From CAZAFL01 sp964484465 (GTDB lineage Bacteria > Bacteroidota > Ignavibacteria > UBA10030 > SZUA-254), in NCBI GenBank assembly GCA_964484465.1, contig CAZAFL010000013.1, positions 1-64,000 of the forward strand: a DNA stretch of 64,000 nt, in the 5' to 3' direction. Shown here piece after piece: positions 1 to 9,917 of this stretch (position 1 is the stretch's first letter; each line of letters opens with the position of its first letter). The translations under genes were made by a program, and so were the position numbers. Below the pieces are notes generated by a model. The model made no database searches. It was given only the letters and a program-made list of their open reading frames with translations, and was not told the DNA's origin.

Positions 1-1511
1 GAAAATACCCCGTCGGCGAGCGTGCGGATTTCCCTGCCGATGGAATCGAACACTTTCACCTGTACAGGATCGCCGTTGGAAGTGAAACTGATTGTTGTGG
101 AAGGGTTAAAAGGGTTGGGGTAATTCTGTTGAAGCCCGACCTCGATAGGCAATTGTTCCAAACCGTGAGGGTCTTCTGTCTTAAAAGGCACTCTCACGTA
201 TGGATGCTTGATCGGCTGCTGTTCGAGCTGTATGAGAGGCAGCCGCTGAAAATCCCTGAGAAGAACAGATTCCAGTTCTGTCTGTGGAACATTAAACCAG
301 TCTTTCAGGACCGACGCGTAAACTGACCGAAAATCATACTGCATCGGAATATTATCGTTCACGGTGGCATTTGATGGAAGAATGGGATTCGTCCCGATAA
401 TTGAGCTCTTAACCTTAGCGCCGAACACAAATAACGGCGCTCCTGCCCCATGGTCGGTTCCAGCGCTTGCATTTGATTTGATGCGGCGGCCAAATTCGGA
501 GAACGTCATGCCGATGACACGCTGATCCGCCCCAAGCAGATGCAGGTCATCCTGGAATGCTGAAATCGCAACAGAAAGTTTTCCCAGAAGATTTGCGTGC
601 GTACCGACATCCGTCCCTGATGTTGTATCAACCTGCGCAGAGTGCGTGTCAAATCCTCCGAGATTAACGACATAAATCCTCGTCCTCAATCCTCCTGCAA
701 TCAGCTGTGCGACGATCTTCAATTGATCCGCAAGAGAGTTCGTTCCCGCCGCAGGATATAACGTGGAAAGGTTTGTTGCTTTGTTTGCCGCACCCGTAAT
801 GACCGTTGCATATTGTTGCGTCTCCAGCGCTGTCTGGCGAATAAATGTTAACTCGTGACCTGCCGGCGTATTCGGCGCAGTATCAACACCACCGGTGATC
901 AATTGATAGAATGAGGTGGGGCTTGTAATCGCCATCCCCAGCGAGACAGTCGGACCCTGGAGTCCTGTTGAAACAACGGAACCGATTTGAATCGCCAGCG
1001 GGTCGGGGTCAACGGTGTTCGGATAGCCGTTGGGATAATTAGGATACTCTTCATCAAGATATCTGCCCAGCCATCCTGTCGTCAAAATCTGACTGGAGTC
1101 GGAAGCGCTCAGCCAGATATCCGTCGCCCGGAAATGCGAGAAATTCGGATTCGGATAACCGACGCTTTGAACGACCGCAAGAAGGTTGTTCTGATACAAC
1201 GACTGAAGTCCTGTCATCGAAGGATGCAGTCCCGTATTCGCAGTCAGTTGCAATACTTTATTTTCAGCAATTGCGATATTCGGCCTCGCATTCATCAGGG
1301 CGGAATATTCATCGAGAGGAATCACCGTATTTAAACCGTCGTTGCCGCCATTCATTTGTATTAACACGAGCACGTGATTCGTCCATGTCGTTGATGCGAC
1401 AAGGGCTTCAAGAAGGGGCGAACGTCCGTACGCCTTGAAGGTAAATCCTCCAAGAAACATCGGCAGCACTGAAACAGGAACCGCCCGTTTGATGAAATCC
1501 CTTCTGTCCAT
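1..1511 (-). CDS. DUF1501 family secreted protein with T9SS tail (partial, C-terminus beyond window)
   Basis: An open minus-strand frame of about 503 codons starts at the ATG ending at 1511 and runs off the left edge. The N-terminus MDRRDFIKRA is a twin-arginine-like motif followed by a short hydrophobic stretch. DUF1501 hallmarks are visible: QMNGGNDGLNT near residue 50, then GGFDTHSAQ, and later TFSEFGRRI followed by GTDHGAGAP. The visible end carries LQQNYPNPFNPSTTISF, the start of a T9SS type A sorting domain, so the protein is probably exported across the outer membrane. It starts 14 nt after the DUF1800 gene stop, behind a GGGGTGG ribosome site, so the two are probably co-transcribed. 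DUF1501 proteins are sulfatase-like in fold, but their substrate is unknown. Family and export signal are clear; function is not. Confidence 0.9.
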   Translation of the reverse strand, partial: MDRRDFIKRAVPVSVLPMFLGGFTFKAYGRSPLLEALVASTTWTNHVLVLIQMNGGNDGLNTVIPLDEYSALMNARPNIAIAENKVLQLTANTGLHPSMTGLQSLYQNNLLAVVQSVGYPNPNFSHFRATDIWLSASDSSQILTTGWLGRYLDEEYPNYPNGYPNTVDPDPLAIQIGSVVSTGLQGPTVSLGMAITSPTSFYQLITGGVDTAPNTPAGHELTFIRQTALETQQYATVITGAANKATNLSTLYPAAGTNSLADQLKIVAQLIAGGLRTRIYVVNLGGFDTHSAQVDTTSGTDVGTHANLLGKLSVAISAFQDDLHLLGADQRVIGMTFSEFGRRIKSNASAGTDHGAGAPLFVFGAKVKSSIIGTNPILPSNATVNDNIPMQYDFRSVYASVLKDWFNVPQTELESVLLRDFQRLPLIQLEQQPIKHPYVRVPFKTEDPHGLEQLPIEVGLQQNYPNPFNPSTTISFTSNGDPVQVKVFDSIGREIRTLADGVF

Positions 1512-1525
1512 CTATCCACCCCGGC

Positions 1526-3226
1526 TTAACATAGTTGATACTCCGCCATATCCATCATGAACTGAAGAAGCGCCTGTAATTTTGATTTCACCGCATTGAG
1601 CTTTGTCTGGTTTGACGAATCATTCTTATAGTCTGCCCACTCGGTAGTCCATTCATAATCCGGTAACCCGGGAATGAGCGTATCTTTCAGGAATGCTTTT
1701 TGATTATCGGTAATTTGAATCGGAAACAGCATCTGGGCAAATTCATTTACGATAACGTTCGGGTCATATGCATTCGAAACCTGGTTCGCGAACGCAATCG
1801 GGTCGGCAACAAGCGTGTAGCCGCTCTGCCGGTAACCATTCGTGCTGATGAGCGTATCGGTAAGCTGGTTTCTTTTTGGAAGCGTGTCGGAGTTGATCCA
1901 CAGTTCATAAAATTGAGGCAGCTGGTAATACGCCTGCCAGCCCGCGACATTCGGCGGTTCGCAGACGTCCATCTGCATGTTGGCAGCCTGAGTACGTATA
2001 TATTTCCACATCGTGTATTGCGTCGTCACATTACTGCTGTCGGGAAACAGAATCGAAAACTCCCTGCACATCCCAACAGTATGTTCGACAGGATTTTTGA
2101 TCACACATCCTGCATTCACGCTGTCAAAAAAGTGTGCGCTTTTCAACAATGTCTGAAGGACAGGCTTGATTTCATAATTATTCGTCCGAAGGATATTCGC
2201 GAGCGGGACGATGATGTTACTCTCGGTCGTGGAATCGACAAGATAATAGACGAACCAGCGATAGAGTTTTCTGCAGATAAACTTCGCTGTTTCCTGCTGG
2301 GCAAAGATCATGTTCAAAAGGTCGTCAACTTCCAGAGCACCGCTGTCTCCGGTTCTGCCGGTAATAAGCGTATTGCCGTAATCGGATGAAAATTGTTTGT
2401 TGCCGGAATCATGCCTGCTTGCGGTAAAGTAGGATGAAAGCGTTGTCCCGTTGTCGCGCCAGCCGGAGAGCACTCGTGCCGCGGCTTGAACATCGTCTTC
2501 CGTGTAGTTCGTGTAATCTCCTGGTGCAACCTCCGGACCTTTCCCGATTGTAAAGAGTTCCTGGAGCTCGCGTGCATAGTTTTCATTCGGGCTATTGCCG
2601 GTATTGGCATTGCCGTTGAGGTAACGAAGCATCGCGGGGTCGATGGTAATCTGCTTCGTCAGGTCTTTGAAATTTCCGAAGGCATACTGCCGCAGAAGCG
2701 CGTTTTGTTTATACATGAAACGCGCGTCGTTGACCGTATTCGCTTCCGAAACAAAATGATTATGCCAGAAGAGTGTCATCTTTTCCCGCAAGGAAACCGG
2801 CTGGTTCAGCATAAGACTGATCCACCACGATTTTAGGGAACTGTTGCGGGTGCTGTTGGAAGAGTTTGTCGCGGCATTCACCCAGGTTTGTCCAACGGGG
2901 ACGTCAGGGTCGGTACTGCTTGTGTTTATTGGTGGAGATGGTGGAGAAGAATCGGCTAAGAGTGTCGTAACAACGCTATCGAGAGTTTGTGACATCATGC
3001 TCGTGATGTCACTCTTCGTGGCACCGAACATGGTTCTTCGCAGCAGGTGAGCGACCTGGTCGAATCCCCAAGGACCGGTGTACGGCTCTAAGCCTGCCGT
3101 TGTTCTTGCAACTTTCGGGAGGACTTTATTTGCAAAGGGGTTGTCAATCTCCTGCGGTTTTTTTTCAGGTTGGTCATCCGGCAGGATTGCAACCGGTGTT
3201 TTCGAGAGAAACGCCCTTCGATCCAT
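1526..3226 (-). CDS. DUF1800 family protein
   Basis: 566 residues, a full-length DUF1800 protein. Family motifs are LLRRTMFGAT (about 61-70), FWHNHF (153-158) and ENYARELQELFTIG (215-228). DUF1800 and DUF1501 genes are commonly paired in Bacteroidota, Planctomycetota and Proteobacteria, as they are here, but no biochemical role is established. The N-terminus MDRRAFLSK keeps a twin-arginine-like start, yet the following residues (VAILPDDQPEKK) do not form a hydrophobic core, so a working signal peptide is doubtful. No T9SS tail is present; the protein ends in YQLC. A promoter-like element lies about 80 nt upstream. Confidence 0.9.
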   Translation of the reverse strand: MDRRAFLSKTPVAILPDDQPEKKPQEIDNPFANKVLPKVARTTAGLEPYTGPWGFDQVAHLLRRTMFGATKSDITSMMSQTLDSVVTTLLADSSPPSPPINTSSTDPDVPVGQTWVNAATNSSNSTRNSSLKSWWISLMLNQPVSLREKMTLFWHNHFVSEANTVNDARFMYKQNALLRQYAFGNFKDLTKQITIDPAMLRYLNGNANTGNSPNENYARELQELFTIGKGPEVAPGDYTNYTEDDVQAAARVLSGWRDNGTTLSSYFTASRHDSGNKQFSSDYGNTLITGRTGDSGALEVDDLLNMIFAQQETAKFICRKLYRWFVYYLVDSTTESNIIVPLANILRTNNYEIKPVLQTLLKSAHFFDSVNAGCVIKNPVEHTVGMCREFSILFPDSSNVTTQYTMWKYIRTQAANMQMDVCEPPNVAGWQAYYQLPQFYELWINSDTLPKRNQLTDTLISTNGYRQSGYTLVADPIAFANQVSNAYDPNVIVNEFAQMLFPIQITDNQKAFLKDTLIPGLPDYEWTTEWADYKNDSSNQTKLNAVKSKLQALLQFMMDMAEYQLC

Positions 3227-3305
3227 AGCGATTGTTGATAGAAAAGAACCGAAATCCTGATGGTGCCCTATTGGTGAACACCGGTTATCGTGCGGGAGTA
3301 TTTAC

Positions 3306-3334
3306 ATGGTACTACAAATATAAATTATTGTCAA
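3306..3334 (-). promoter_or_regulatory. Candidate promoter for the DUF1800-DUF1501 pair
   Basis: On the minus strand TTGACA (3334-3329) is followed after 17 nt by TACCAT (3311-3306), leaving a leader of about 75 nt before the ATG. The spacer also holds TATATTTG, which resembles the Bacteroidetes -7 box, so the exact -10 element is ambiguous. Confidence 0.35.
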
Positions 3335-3418
3335 GAGGATCGGTTAAGCAGCAGATTTCCCTGTTTTACTGTTGTAACTAGACAATTTACAGGCACTTAG
3401 ATAAATATCATCGGTAAA

Positions 3419-5212
3419 TTAATTCTGCGCCAATTCCTTTACACCCGAAACTGCCGCCTTCAGCATCCCATCCTGGCGCTCGCCGATCTGCTGGCGCCAC
3501 ATCGCATAATAGAGACCCTTCATCTCCAGCAGATCTCTGTGTTTGCCTGATTCGACAATCTTTCCTTTCTCGAGCACAAAAATTCTGTCCGCGTGGAGGA
3601 CCGTTGAGAGCCGGTGTGCAATCAGGATTGTAATAAGATCTTTTCTGGTAGATACATCACGGATAGTTTCACTGATTTCCTCTTCAGTCAATGAATCGAG
3701 AGAAGATGTTGCCTCATCGAAGACAAGAAGGTTGGGTCTTCGCAGGAGCGCGCGCGCGATGGAGAGTCGCTGCTTCTCACCTCCGGATACTTTCATACCC
3801 CCCTCGCCGATCACGGTGTCCAACCCTTTATCTGCCCGTGCAAGCAGACTCTGGCACGCTGCTTTGTTGAGCATCTCAAGGCATTCCTCATCTGACGCAT
3901 TCGGGTTGACAAATAACAGGTTTTCCCGGATAGAGCCGGAGAACAGTTGTGTATCCTGAGTAACAAATCCTATTCTCTCCCGCAGCTGGTCGAGGTCTAC
4001 AACGGAACTCAGATGCCCGTTATACAAAATACTGCCGGACTGTGGCTGGTAGAGACCAACCAACAGCTTCACCAATGTTGTCTTGCCGGAACCCGACGGT
4101 CCGACAAACGCAATCGTCTCCCCCCGCTTTGTCTTGAACGAAATCCCGGTGAGCGCATTGGTTGTGGCAGACTGGTGCTTGAAACTGACATCCTCAAATT
4201 CAAGCGTGTCAATTTCCCTCAATGCGACAGGTGCAGCAGGTTTCGATTCTATCGGTGTATCCAAAATTGCCTGGAAATTATTCAGCGACACTTCAGTTTC
4301 ACGATAAATGTTGATGATATTTCCCAGCTCCTGCAACGGACCGAAGATGAAGAACGAATAAATCCACAACGAGAAGAATTGCCCGAAGGTGATTTCCTGG
4401 GCAAAGATGAGATACAACATCAAGCCGAGAATGCTGGTTCTCAGAAAATTCACCGAAGTTCCCTGGATGAAGCTGAGACTTCTGATGTACCTGACTTTTT
4501 TCAATTCGAGCTGGAGGATTTTTTCCGTTGTCGTATTCAGCCTTTTGATTTCCTGCTGTGCCAACCCGAGACTTTTCACGAGTTCGATATTCCGCAACGA
4601 CTCCGTCGTCGCACCGGCAAGGGCCGTGGTTTCAGCGACGATGACCTTCTGGACTTTTTTTATCTTCCTGCTGAGAAACGAGCTCAGCACGCCCAGAATT
4701 GGTATCGTGAGGAAATAGACCGGTGCAATCAGCCAGTGCACGCGGATAGCGTAGATGGTGACAAAGACAACGCCGACAAGTGTCGTGAAGACGATATTGA
4801 TTGCCGCAGAAATCAGACGTTCGACGTCTGCACGCACCTTCTGGAGTTTGCCGAGTGTCTCGCCGCTTCGCTGGTCCTCAAAAACAAAATACGGGAGCTC
4901 GAGAGAATGTTTCAGACCATCGGCATAAATTTTCGCCCCCAATTTCTGCGTTATCGTGTTGATGAAATAATCCTGAAAATTCTTCGCCACGCGGGAAATA
5001 AACGCCACGCCAACCGCAGCCGCCAGTAATACGCTGACTCCCCTGAAAAATTGAGAAGCAGTGAAATCTCTGAACTTGCTGACATAATCATCGATAACAT
5101 GCCGGAAAATGAGAGGGTCAAGAAGGGAAAACACCTGGTTGACGGTTGCGAGAAATAACGCAAGAACAACTAATTTCCAGTATTGCTTGATATAGGAATA
5201 AAGGAGTTTCAT
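3419..5212 (-). CDS. ABC exporter, fused permease and ATPase (MsbA-like)
   Basis: 597 residues with an N-terminal six-helix exporter domain (about 15-305) and a C-terminal ATPase domain. Walker A is GPSGSGKTT (371-379), the signature VSGGEKQ is near 475, Walker B is LLVFDEATSSLD near 495 and the switch histidine lies in AHRLS near 533. All catalytic motifs are intact. This is the half-transporter architecture of MsbA/multidrug/lipid exporters, working as a dimer in the inner membrane. The substrate cannot be told from sequence. The gene is alone on its strand, divergent from the PIG-L gene with 98 nt between the likely starts. Confidence 0.92.
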   Translation of the reverse strand: MKLLYSYIKQYWKLVVLALFLATVNQVFSLLDPLIFRHVIDDYVSKFRDFTASQFFRGVSVLLAAAVGVAFISRVAKNFQDYFINTITQKLGAKIYADGLKHSLELPYFVFEDQRSGETLGKLQKVRADVERLISAAINIVFTTLVGVVFVTIYAIRVHWLIAPVYFLTIPILGVLSSFLSRKIKKVQKVIVAETTALAGATTESLRNIELVKSLGLAQQEIKRLNTTTEKILQLELKKVRYIRSLSFIQGTSVNFLRTSILGLMLYLIFAQEITFGQFFSLWIYSFFIFGPLQELGNIINIYRETEVSLNNFQAILDTPIESKPAAPVALREIDTLEFEDVSFKHQSATTNALTGISFKTKRGETIAFVGPSGSGKTTLVKLLVGLYQPQSGSILYNGHLSSVVDLDQLRERIGFVTQDTQLFSGSIRENLLFVNPNASDEECLEMLNKAACQSLLARADKGLDTVIGEGGMKVSGGEKQRLSIARALLRRPNLLVFDEATSSLDSLTEEEISETIRDVSTRKDLITILIAHRLSTVLHADRIFVLEKGKIVESGKHRDLLEMKGLYYAMWRQQIGERQDGMLKAAVSGVKELAQN

Positions 5213-5252
5213 TTCGTTATTAACGTGATGTTATAAGATAGAAAATTCATGA

Positions 5253-5281
5253 TTGAATTGCTTCGATTTTTTTTCTATTAT
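5253..5281 (+). promoter_or_regulatory. Candidate promoter for PIG-L/permease operon
   Basis: TTGAAT (5253-5258) and TATTAT (5276-5281) are spaced by 17 nt. Transcription would begin near 5288, which favours the ATG at 5311 over the one at 5287 as the start of the PIG-L gene. Confidence 0.4.
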
Positions 5282-5310
5282 AATGAATGATATCTTACAA
5301 CACTCCATCT

Positions 5311-6927
5311 ATGAGAATTAATTCCCGCAAGTTTGCGCTTTTCGTAACCATCGTTCTTATTCTATCCGCGGCATCAGCACACGGACAGGATCGTCCTTCT
5401 TTGGTGTTGATGTGCCTCTCGTCTCATCCTGACGATGAGGACGGCGGGGGCCTCGCGTATTACGCGAAACTCAAAGGCGTCACCGCTTACAGTTTGTTTT
5501 TTACACGCGGTGAAGGAGGGCAAAATGAGACCGGCTCGCAACTGTATGAAGACTTGGGTGCTATTCGCGAGAAAGAAGCAACCGAGGCGTCAAACATTCT
5601 CGGCGCCAAACCGTATTTTCTTGGCTTTCCTGACTTCGGGTTCTCGAAAACCGCAAAAGAAACGTTCAAAAAATGGGGAGGTGAAGATAGCGTCCTTGCC
5701 CGACTCGTTCTCTTTATCCGCTGTCTCAAGCCTGATGTGATCATTACCATTCACGACACAATTACTACGAAACCGAACAGACAACATGGCAATCATCAGG
5801 CTGTCGGAATTGTAGCATTCGAAGCTTTTGAGAAAGCGGCGGACAAAAACTACCACCCCGAACAACTGACAAACGGCATCACCCCGTGGCAGGTGAAGCG
5901 TCTTTTTTTCCGGTCGTCACGGAATACCTTTACCAGCATAGATTCGGTTATTATCGACTTCCGCCAACATGATTCATCGGGTACATCTATTGAGCAGGTG
6001 GCTATTCAAGCGATGAACAGACACCGCTCTCAGGGATTTGCCAATCTCACTGTTGATTCAATGGCTCAATCCTTTCGGACGCGGCGCTACAAATTAGTCC
6101 GGAGTATCGACCACACTCCACTCGACCACCACGATTTGTTTTTCGGCATTCTACCATCGAAAAGAATCACCATACCCCCGCCTCCGATTCCCATGCCGGC
6201 CATGAGCCGTCCGCTGGACCAATTGACAAAAGAATCGATGGCAAAATCTTCTTCTACGCACATATCTGATAACGCATATATAGGCCTCGTGAAGACGTAC
6301 GACAACACCCTTGAAGAGACATTGAATCTATTTCATATAAAATATCAGTTTGTGGATTCGACTATGCTTGCGGCCGGAGATCTTAGCAAGTTCACGACTG
6401 TCGTCCTAGATTTACGAACCTATTTTTACCGGAGTGATGCAGTAACGTATTCTGCCAATCTCCTTGCGTACGCGCGCAATGGCGGCAATATCATCTGTTT
6501 TTATCATAAACCGAACGATTGGAATGGAAAGAATTTCTCACCTTATCCCATTATGCTTACCGGTGAACGCGTGACAGAAGAGGATGCGACTGTTACACCC
6601 CTTTCAACGCATCACCCTTTATTGAATTCTCCCAATACCATCACAGCTGAAGATTGGGACGGCTGGGTACAAGAGCGAAGCATTTATCTTCCCAGTGATG
6701 ATACAACGCAGACATCAGCACAATACCTGAGGTTGCTCGGAATGAGCGATACAGATGACAAACAGCCTCCCACTTCATTGCTCTGGGCACAATATGGAAA
6801 AGGTACATACACGTATGTGTCTCTCGCGCTTTACCGACAGCTTAGAAATTTGAACAAGGGTTCGGTTAAACTCCTGTTCAACCTCCTTTCTCCGCCGAAA
6901 CTAGTACTACACTATCGCCAGGAGTGA
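5311..6927 (+). CDS. PIG-L family deacetylase with C-terminal GATase1-like domain
   Basis: About 538 residues from the ATG at 5311, chosen because it gives a clean signal peptide (MRINSRK, hydrophobic core, cleavage near AHGQ) and because the candidate promoter leaves no room for the ATG at 5287. The zinc-binding motif SSHPDDEDGG lies near residues 37-46 and the second metal/catalytic motif HGNHQAVG near 160. PIG-L enzymes remove acetyl groups from GlcNAc-type sugars. The last 230 or so residues (from about STHISDNAYIGLV) look like the glutamine-amidotransferase-like domain often fused to secreted Bacteroidota PIG-L proteins. The stop overlaps the permease start by 4 nt (GTGA), so translation is coupled. 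The sugar substrate is unknown. Confidence 0.85.
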   Translation: MRINSRKFALFVTIVLILSAASAHGQDRPSLVLMCLSSHPDDEDGGGLAYYAKLKGVTAYSLFFTRGEGGQNETGSQLYEDLGAIREKEATEASNILGAKPYFLGFPDFGFSKTAKETFKKWGGEDSVLARLVLFIRCLKPDVIITIHDTITTKPNRQHGNHQAVGIVAFEAFEKAADKNYHPEQLTNGITPWQVKRLFFRSSRNTFTSIDSVIIDFRQHDSSGTSIEQVAIQAMNRHRSQGFANLTVDSMAQSFRTRRYKLVRSIDHTPLDHHDLFFGILPSKRITIPPPPIPMPAMSRPLDQLTKESMAKSSSTHISDNAYIGLVKTYDNTLEETLNLFHIKYQFVDSTMLAAGDLSKFTTVVLDLRTYFYRSDAVTYSANLLAYARNGGNIICFYHKPNDWNGKNFSPYPIMLTGERVTEEDATVTPLSTHHPLLNSPNTITAEDWDGWVQERSIYLPSDDTTQTSAQYLRLLGMSDTDDKQPPTSLLWAQYGKGTYTYVSLALYRQLRNLNKGSVKLLFNLLSPPKLVLHYRQE

Positions 6928-8387
6928 GCACTACTCGAGAATCTCACGAACTGATTCGCGGCGTCGGCCTCGCGAGCGCAACCGCAGCCAATATGATTGA
7001 CATGATTGGCGTGGGGCCCTTTATCACCATTCCGATCATTGTCGCTGCGATGGGCGGTCCGCAGGCAATGTTGGGGTGGGTCTTTGGAGCAATTCTGGCA
7101 ATCTGCGATGGACTTGTCTGGGCAGAGCTCGGTGCAGCGATGCCGGGGTCAGGAGGCTCCTATCGTTACCTGAAACAGATTTATAACCCGGAGAGCTTCG
7201 GAAAATTCATGGCGTTTCTGTTTATCTGGCAGCTGACGTTCAGCGCGCCGCTGTCCATTGCCTCCGGATCTATCGGACTTTCACAATACGCGGGTTACCT
7301 TCTACCTTCTCTCGGGCAAATTCGTCTCCAGCACGATGTACACGTTCCATTAGGCGTTCTCGGTTCACTCGACGCAAGCATTGTCTTCACAACCGGAACA
7401 TTGGTTGCAATGGCCGCATGCGGCCTCGCGGTCCTGTTACTCTACCGAAAAATTACCATCATTGGGCGCATAGCGGAATTTCTATGGGTTGGCGTCATCC
7501 TTACAATTTTGTGGATAGTCATTTCCGGCGTCACACATTTCAACAGCAGCAGGGCGTTCGATTTTCCGTCGGGGGCATTCGATATCAACATGAACTTTTT
7601 CTACGGGCTTGGAGCTGGCATGCTCGTGGCTGTTTACGATTACTGGGGATATTACAACGTCTGTTTCTTCGGCGGTGAGGTAAAAGATCCTGGGAGGACA
7701 ATTCCGCGTGCGATTATCTATTCTATTCTTATCGTTGCAGTAATATACATTGTCATGAATGTCTGCATTCTGGGTATTGTCCCATGGCAGGAACTTGGTG
7801 ATATGGCAGGCTCCGACGCGCGCCGGTATGTTGTTTCAATATTCATGCAGAGGTTGTATGGAAATTGGGCGGGCTCACTCGTCACCGTATTGATTATGTG
7901 GACGGCCTTCGCCTCGGTGTTCTCGCTGCTGCTGGGTTATTCCCGTGTCCCGTTTGCCGCTGCGGTTGACGGAGACTATTTCAAACCGTTTGGACAACTT
8001 CATCCAAAACATCAATTCCCTAATGTTTCGTTGGTAGTTTTAGGGTCCGTGGCAATTCTCTGCTGTTTCCTTCGCCTTGCCGATGTCATCGCGGCTCTCG
8101 TCGTCATCAGGATCATCATTCAATTTCTGGCGCAGACAATTGGAGTGATTGTGTTGAGGGTTCGCAAGCCCGACTTACCCCGCCCGTTCCGGATGTGGTT
8201 GTACCCTCTTCCGGCGTTCGCCGCATTCTGTGGATTCGTGTATGTGTTATTCATGAGGAAAAATTTCCAGAAGGAAGTCCGTTACGCGGCTGTTATTTTC
8301 ATACTCGGCGTCATTCTGTACTTCTTCAGGGCATGGAAGCACAAAGAATGGCCATTCAACAAAGGGTTGAGCGGAGGTAATTCTTAA
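6924..8387 (+). CDS. APC superfamily amino-acid permease
   Basis: 487 residues, almost entirely hydrophobic with about 12 membrane segments. The first helix carries VGLASATAANMIDMIGVGPF, the unwound-helix glycine region typical of APC amino acid/polyamine transporters. The start is the GTG at 6924, preceded by CAGGAG and overlapping the PIG-L stop, so the two genes form an operon. The 3' end converges on and overlaps the PLP decarboxylase gene by 4 nt. An amino-acid permease beside an amino-acid decarboxylase is suggestive of substrate/amine exchange, but the genes are on opposite strands and the substrate is not identifiable. Confidence 0.88.
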   Translation: MSTTRESHELIRGVGLASATAANMIDMIGVGPFITIPIIVAAMGGPQAMLGWVFGAILAICDGLVWAELGAAMPGSGGSYRYLKQIYNPESFGKFMAFLFIWQLTFSAPLSIASGSIGLSQYAGYLLPSLGQIRLQHDVHVPLGVLGSLDASIVFTTGTLVAMAACGLAVLLLYRKITIIGRIAEFLWVGVILTILWIVISGVTHFNSSRAFDFPSGAFDINMNFFYGLGAGMLVAVYDYWGYYNVCFFGGEVKDPGRTIPRAIIYSILIVAVIYIVMNVCILGIVPWQELGDMAGSDARRYVVSIFMQRLYGNWAGSLVTVLIMWTAFASVFSLLLGYSRVPFAAAVDGDYFKPFGQLHPKHQFPNVSLVVLGSVAILCCFLRLADVIAALVVIRIIIQFLAQTIGVIVLRVRKPDLPRPFRMWLYPLPAFAAFCGFVYVLFMRKNFQKEVRYAAVIFILGVILYFFRAWKHKEWPFNKGLSGGNS

Positions 8388-9829
8388 CTGTTCTTTTCCA
8401 GGAACACCGCTTTATTTTTTAGGATATCGATTGTCAAATCGATTGTGTCGAGATGGGTGCGGAAGGCAAGGACGGCAAGCCGTATCGTGTAGATACCATT
8501 AAGCATTGTCGATGAGAGAAACACTCTTCCGTCGTTCATTACTTCCCTGACAAGTCGTTCGTTGAATAGGTTCGCATCCCCTTTTTGAGGAACATACCTG
8601 AATGTTGCTACGGAAAGTTGAGGGAAATGTCCAACTTTAAATCCCTTGACCTGTTGGATTGTTTCGTGGAAATATCTTGCCAGCATCAGTTTTTCCTCGA
8701 GACAAGCACGAAACGGCGCGAGACCGAATAATTTTAACGGGAGCCAGAGCCGGAGTCCGCGGAAGTGCTTTGTCAACTCAGGAGAAAGATCTGCCGGCGA
8801 CAGTTCCTCGCTTGCCTGCTGAGCTTCGCGCAGGTAACTCGCCTGGTAGAGAAATGCATCATGTAGTTGCATCTTTTCCTTCACGAGAACAGCGCCCGAA
8901 CCGTACGGCAGGAATAAGCCTTTGTGCGGGTCCATAACCAGAGAATCCGACTTCTCAATACCACGCAATAGTTTTTTCCCTTCATCACACAAAACAAAAA
9001 AAGCTCCGTACGCGCCATCGAGATGAAACCAAAGCTGATGTTTCTTTGCCACATCCGCGATATCTGAAAGCGGGTCGACCGCGCCGACATCGGTCGTTCC
9101 CGCCGAGGCAATAACGAGCCACGGATGTAAACCTGATCGCTTATCCTGAAGAATAGTTTTCTCAAGAGCATCTGAATTCATCCTATACTGATCGTCCATG
9201 ACGACATAACGCAGGACACACTCTTTGAGGCCTGCGATGCGAATCGCTTTATCGACAGAGTGGTGCGCATGTTCCGTGAGATAAATGACAGACCGTTCGA
9301 AATCTCTCGCCTTCAGTCCATGTGCATCACGGGCGGCGACAATGCCCACCAGGTTTGCCACACTGCCACCGGAGGTCAGATTGCCGCCCGAGTTTTTCGG
9401 ATAACCGACGATGTTTGCCATCCAATCACACAGCATGTTTTCCATCCGGACAGCGCCGGGAGATGCATAGAACACGCCTGAATACCTGTTTGTAACGTCG
9501 GCGAGAAAATCACCCAGTGCCGAAGGAAAAATACCACCCCCGGGAATATATCCCAGATGTCCTCCCGATGCGGGGTTCAACCCCGGACGGTCTACATGTT
9601 GCTGAATGAAGGATAAAAGTCTATCGATATCGAGTGGCTGCTCCGAAATAGGCGAATCGTACAACCCGATTCCTTTATCCTGGCTAACAACATACGCAGG
9701 CAGCTCATAAATCCTGTCGAGAAAATTCTCCGAGTATGCAATTACCTTCTTTACTAACGATACTCGTTGTTCAGAGGCTGGTTCCAATAACCGTGAGATT
9801 GTTTCTAACTGTTGTATTTTTTCTCTCAT
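8384..9829 (-). CDS. Pyridoxal-phosphate-dependent decarboxylase (group II, AADC-like)
   Basis: 481 residues, the normal length for group II decarboxylases (aromatic amino acid, glutamate, tyrosine or DOPA type). The PLP lysine is K303 in DPHKGLFLPYG. D271 in HLDGAYG contacts the pyridine nitrogen, and the ring-stacking histidine is in TEHAHHSV (185-192). The residue after the lysine is glycine instead of the tryptophan seen in animal AADC, a variant found in bacterial members whose substrates are poorly defined. Catalyses loss of CO2 from an amino acid to give an amine. Single gene, convergent with the permease. Confidence 0.87.
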   Translation of the reverse strand: MREKIQQLETISRLLEPASEQRVSLVKKVIAYSENFLDRIYELPAYVVSQDKGIGLYDSPISEQPLDIDRLLSFIQQHVDRPGLNPASGGHLGYIPGGGIFPSALGDFLADVTNRYSGVFYASPGAVRMENMLCDWMANIVGYPKNSGGNLTSGGSVANLVGIVAARDAHGLKARDFERSVIYLTEHAHHSVDKAIRIAGLKECVLRYVVMDDQYRMNSDALEKTILQDKRSGLHPWLVIASAGTTDVGAVDPLSDIADVAKKHQLWFHLDGAYGAFFVLCDEGKKLLRGIEKSDSLVMDPHKGLFLPYGSGAVLVKEKMQLHDAFLYQASYLREAQQASEELSPADLSPELTKHFRGLRLWLPLKLFGLAPFRACLEEKLMLARYFHETIQQVKGFKVGHFPQLSVATFRYVPQKGDANLFNERLVREVMNDGRVFLSSTMLNGIYTIRLAVLAFRTHLDTIDLTIDILKNKAVFLEKNS

Positions 9830-9917
9830 AGGAAAAATTAGTGAAGGGAGGTTACTTGGTGATAAAACATTTGTTTCTTTAAAGAATGGTTCAAGTCTGA
9901 CGTAGAGGATGGCAGAA

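Noticed and set aside
1700..2389. 229-codon open frame on the plus strand
   Set aside because: Antisense shadow of the DUF1800 gene.
3947..5029. 360-codon open frame on the plus strand
   Set aside because: It lies antisense to the ABC exporter, whose motifs are intact, and its product has no recognisable pattern.
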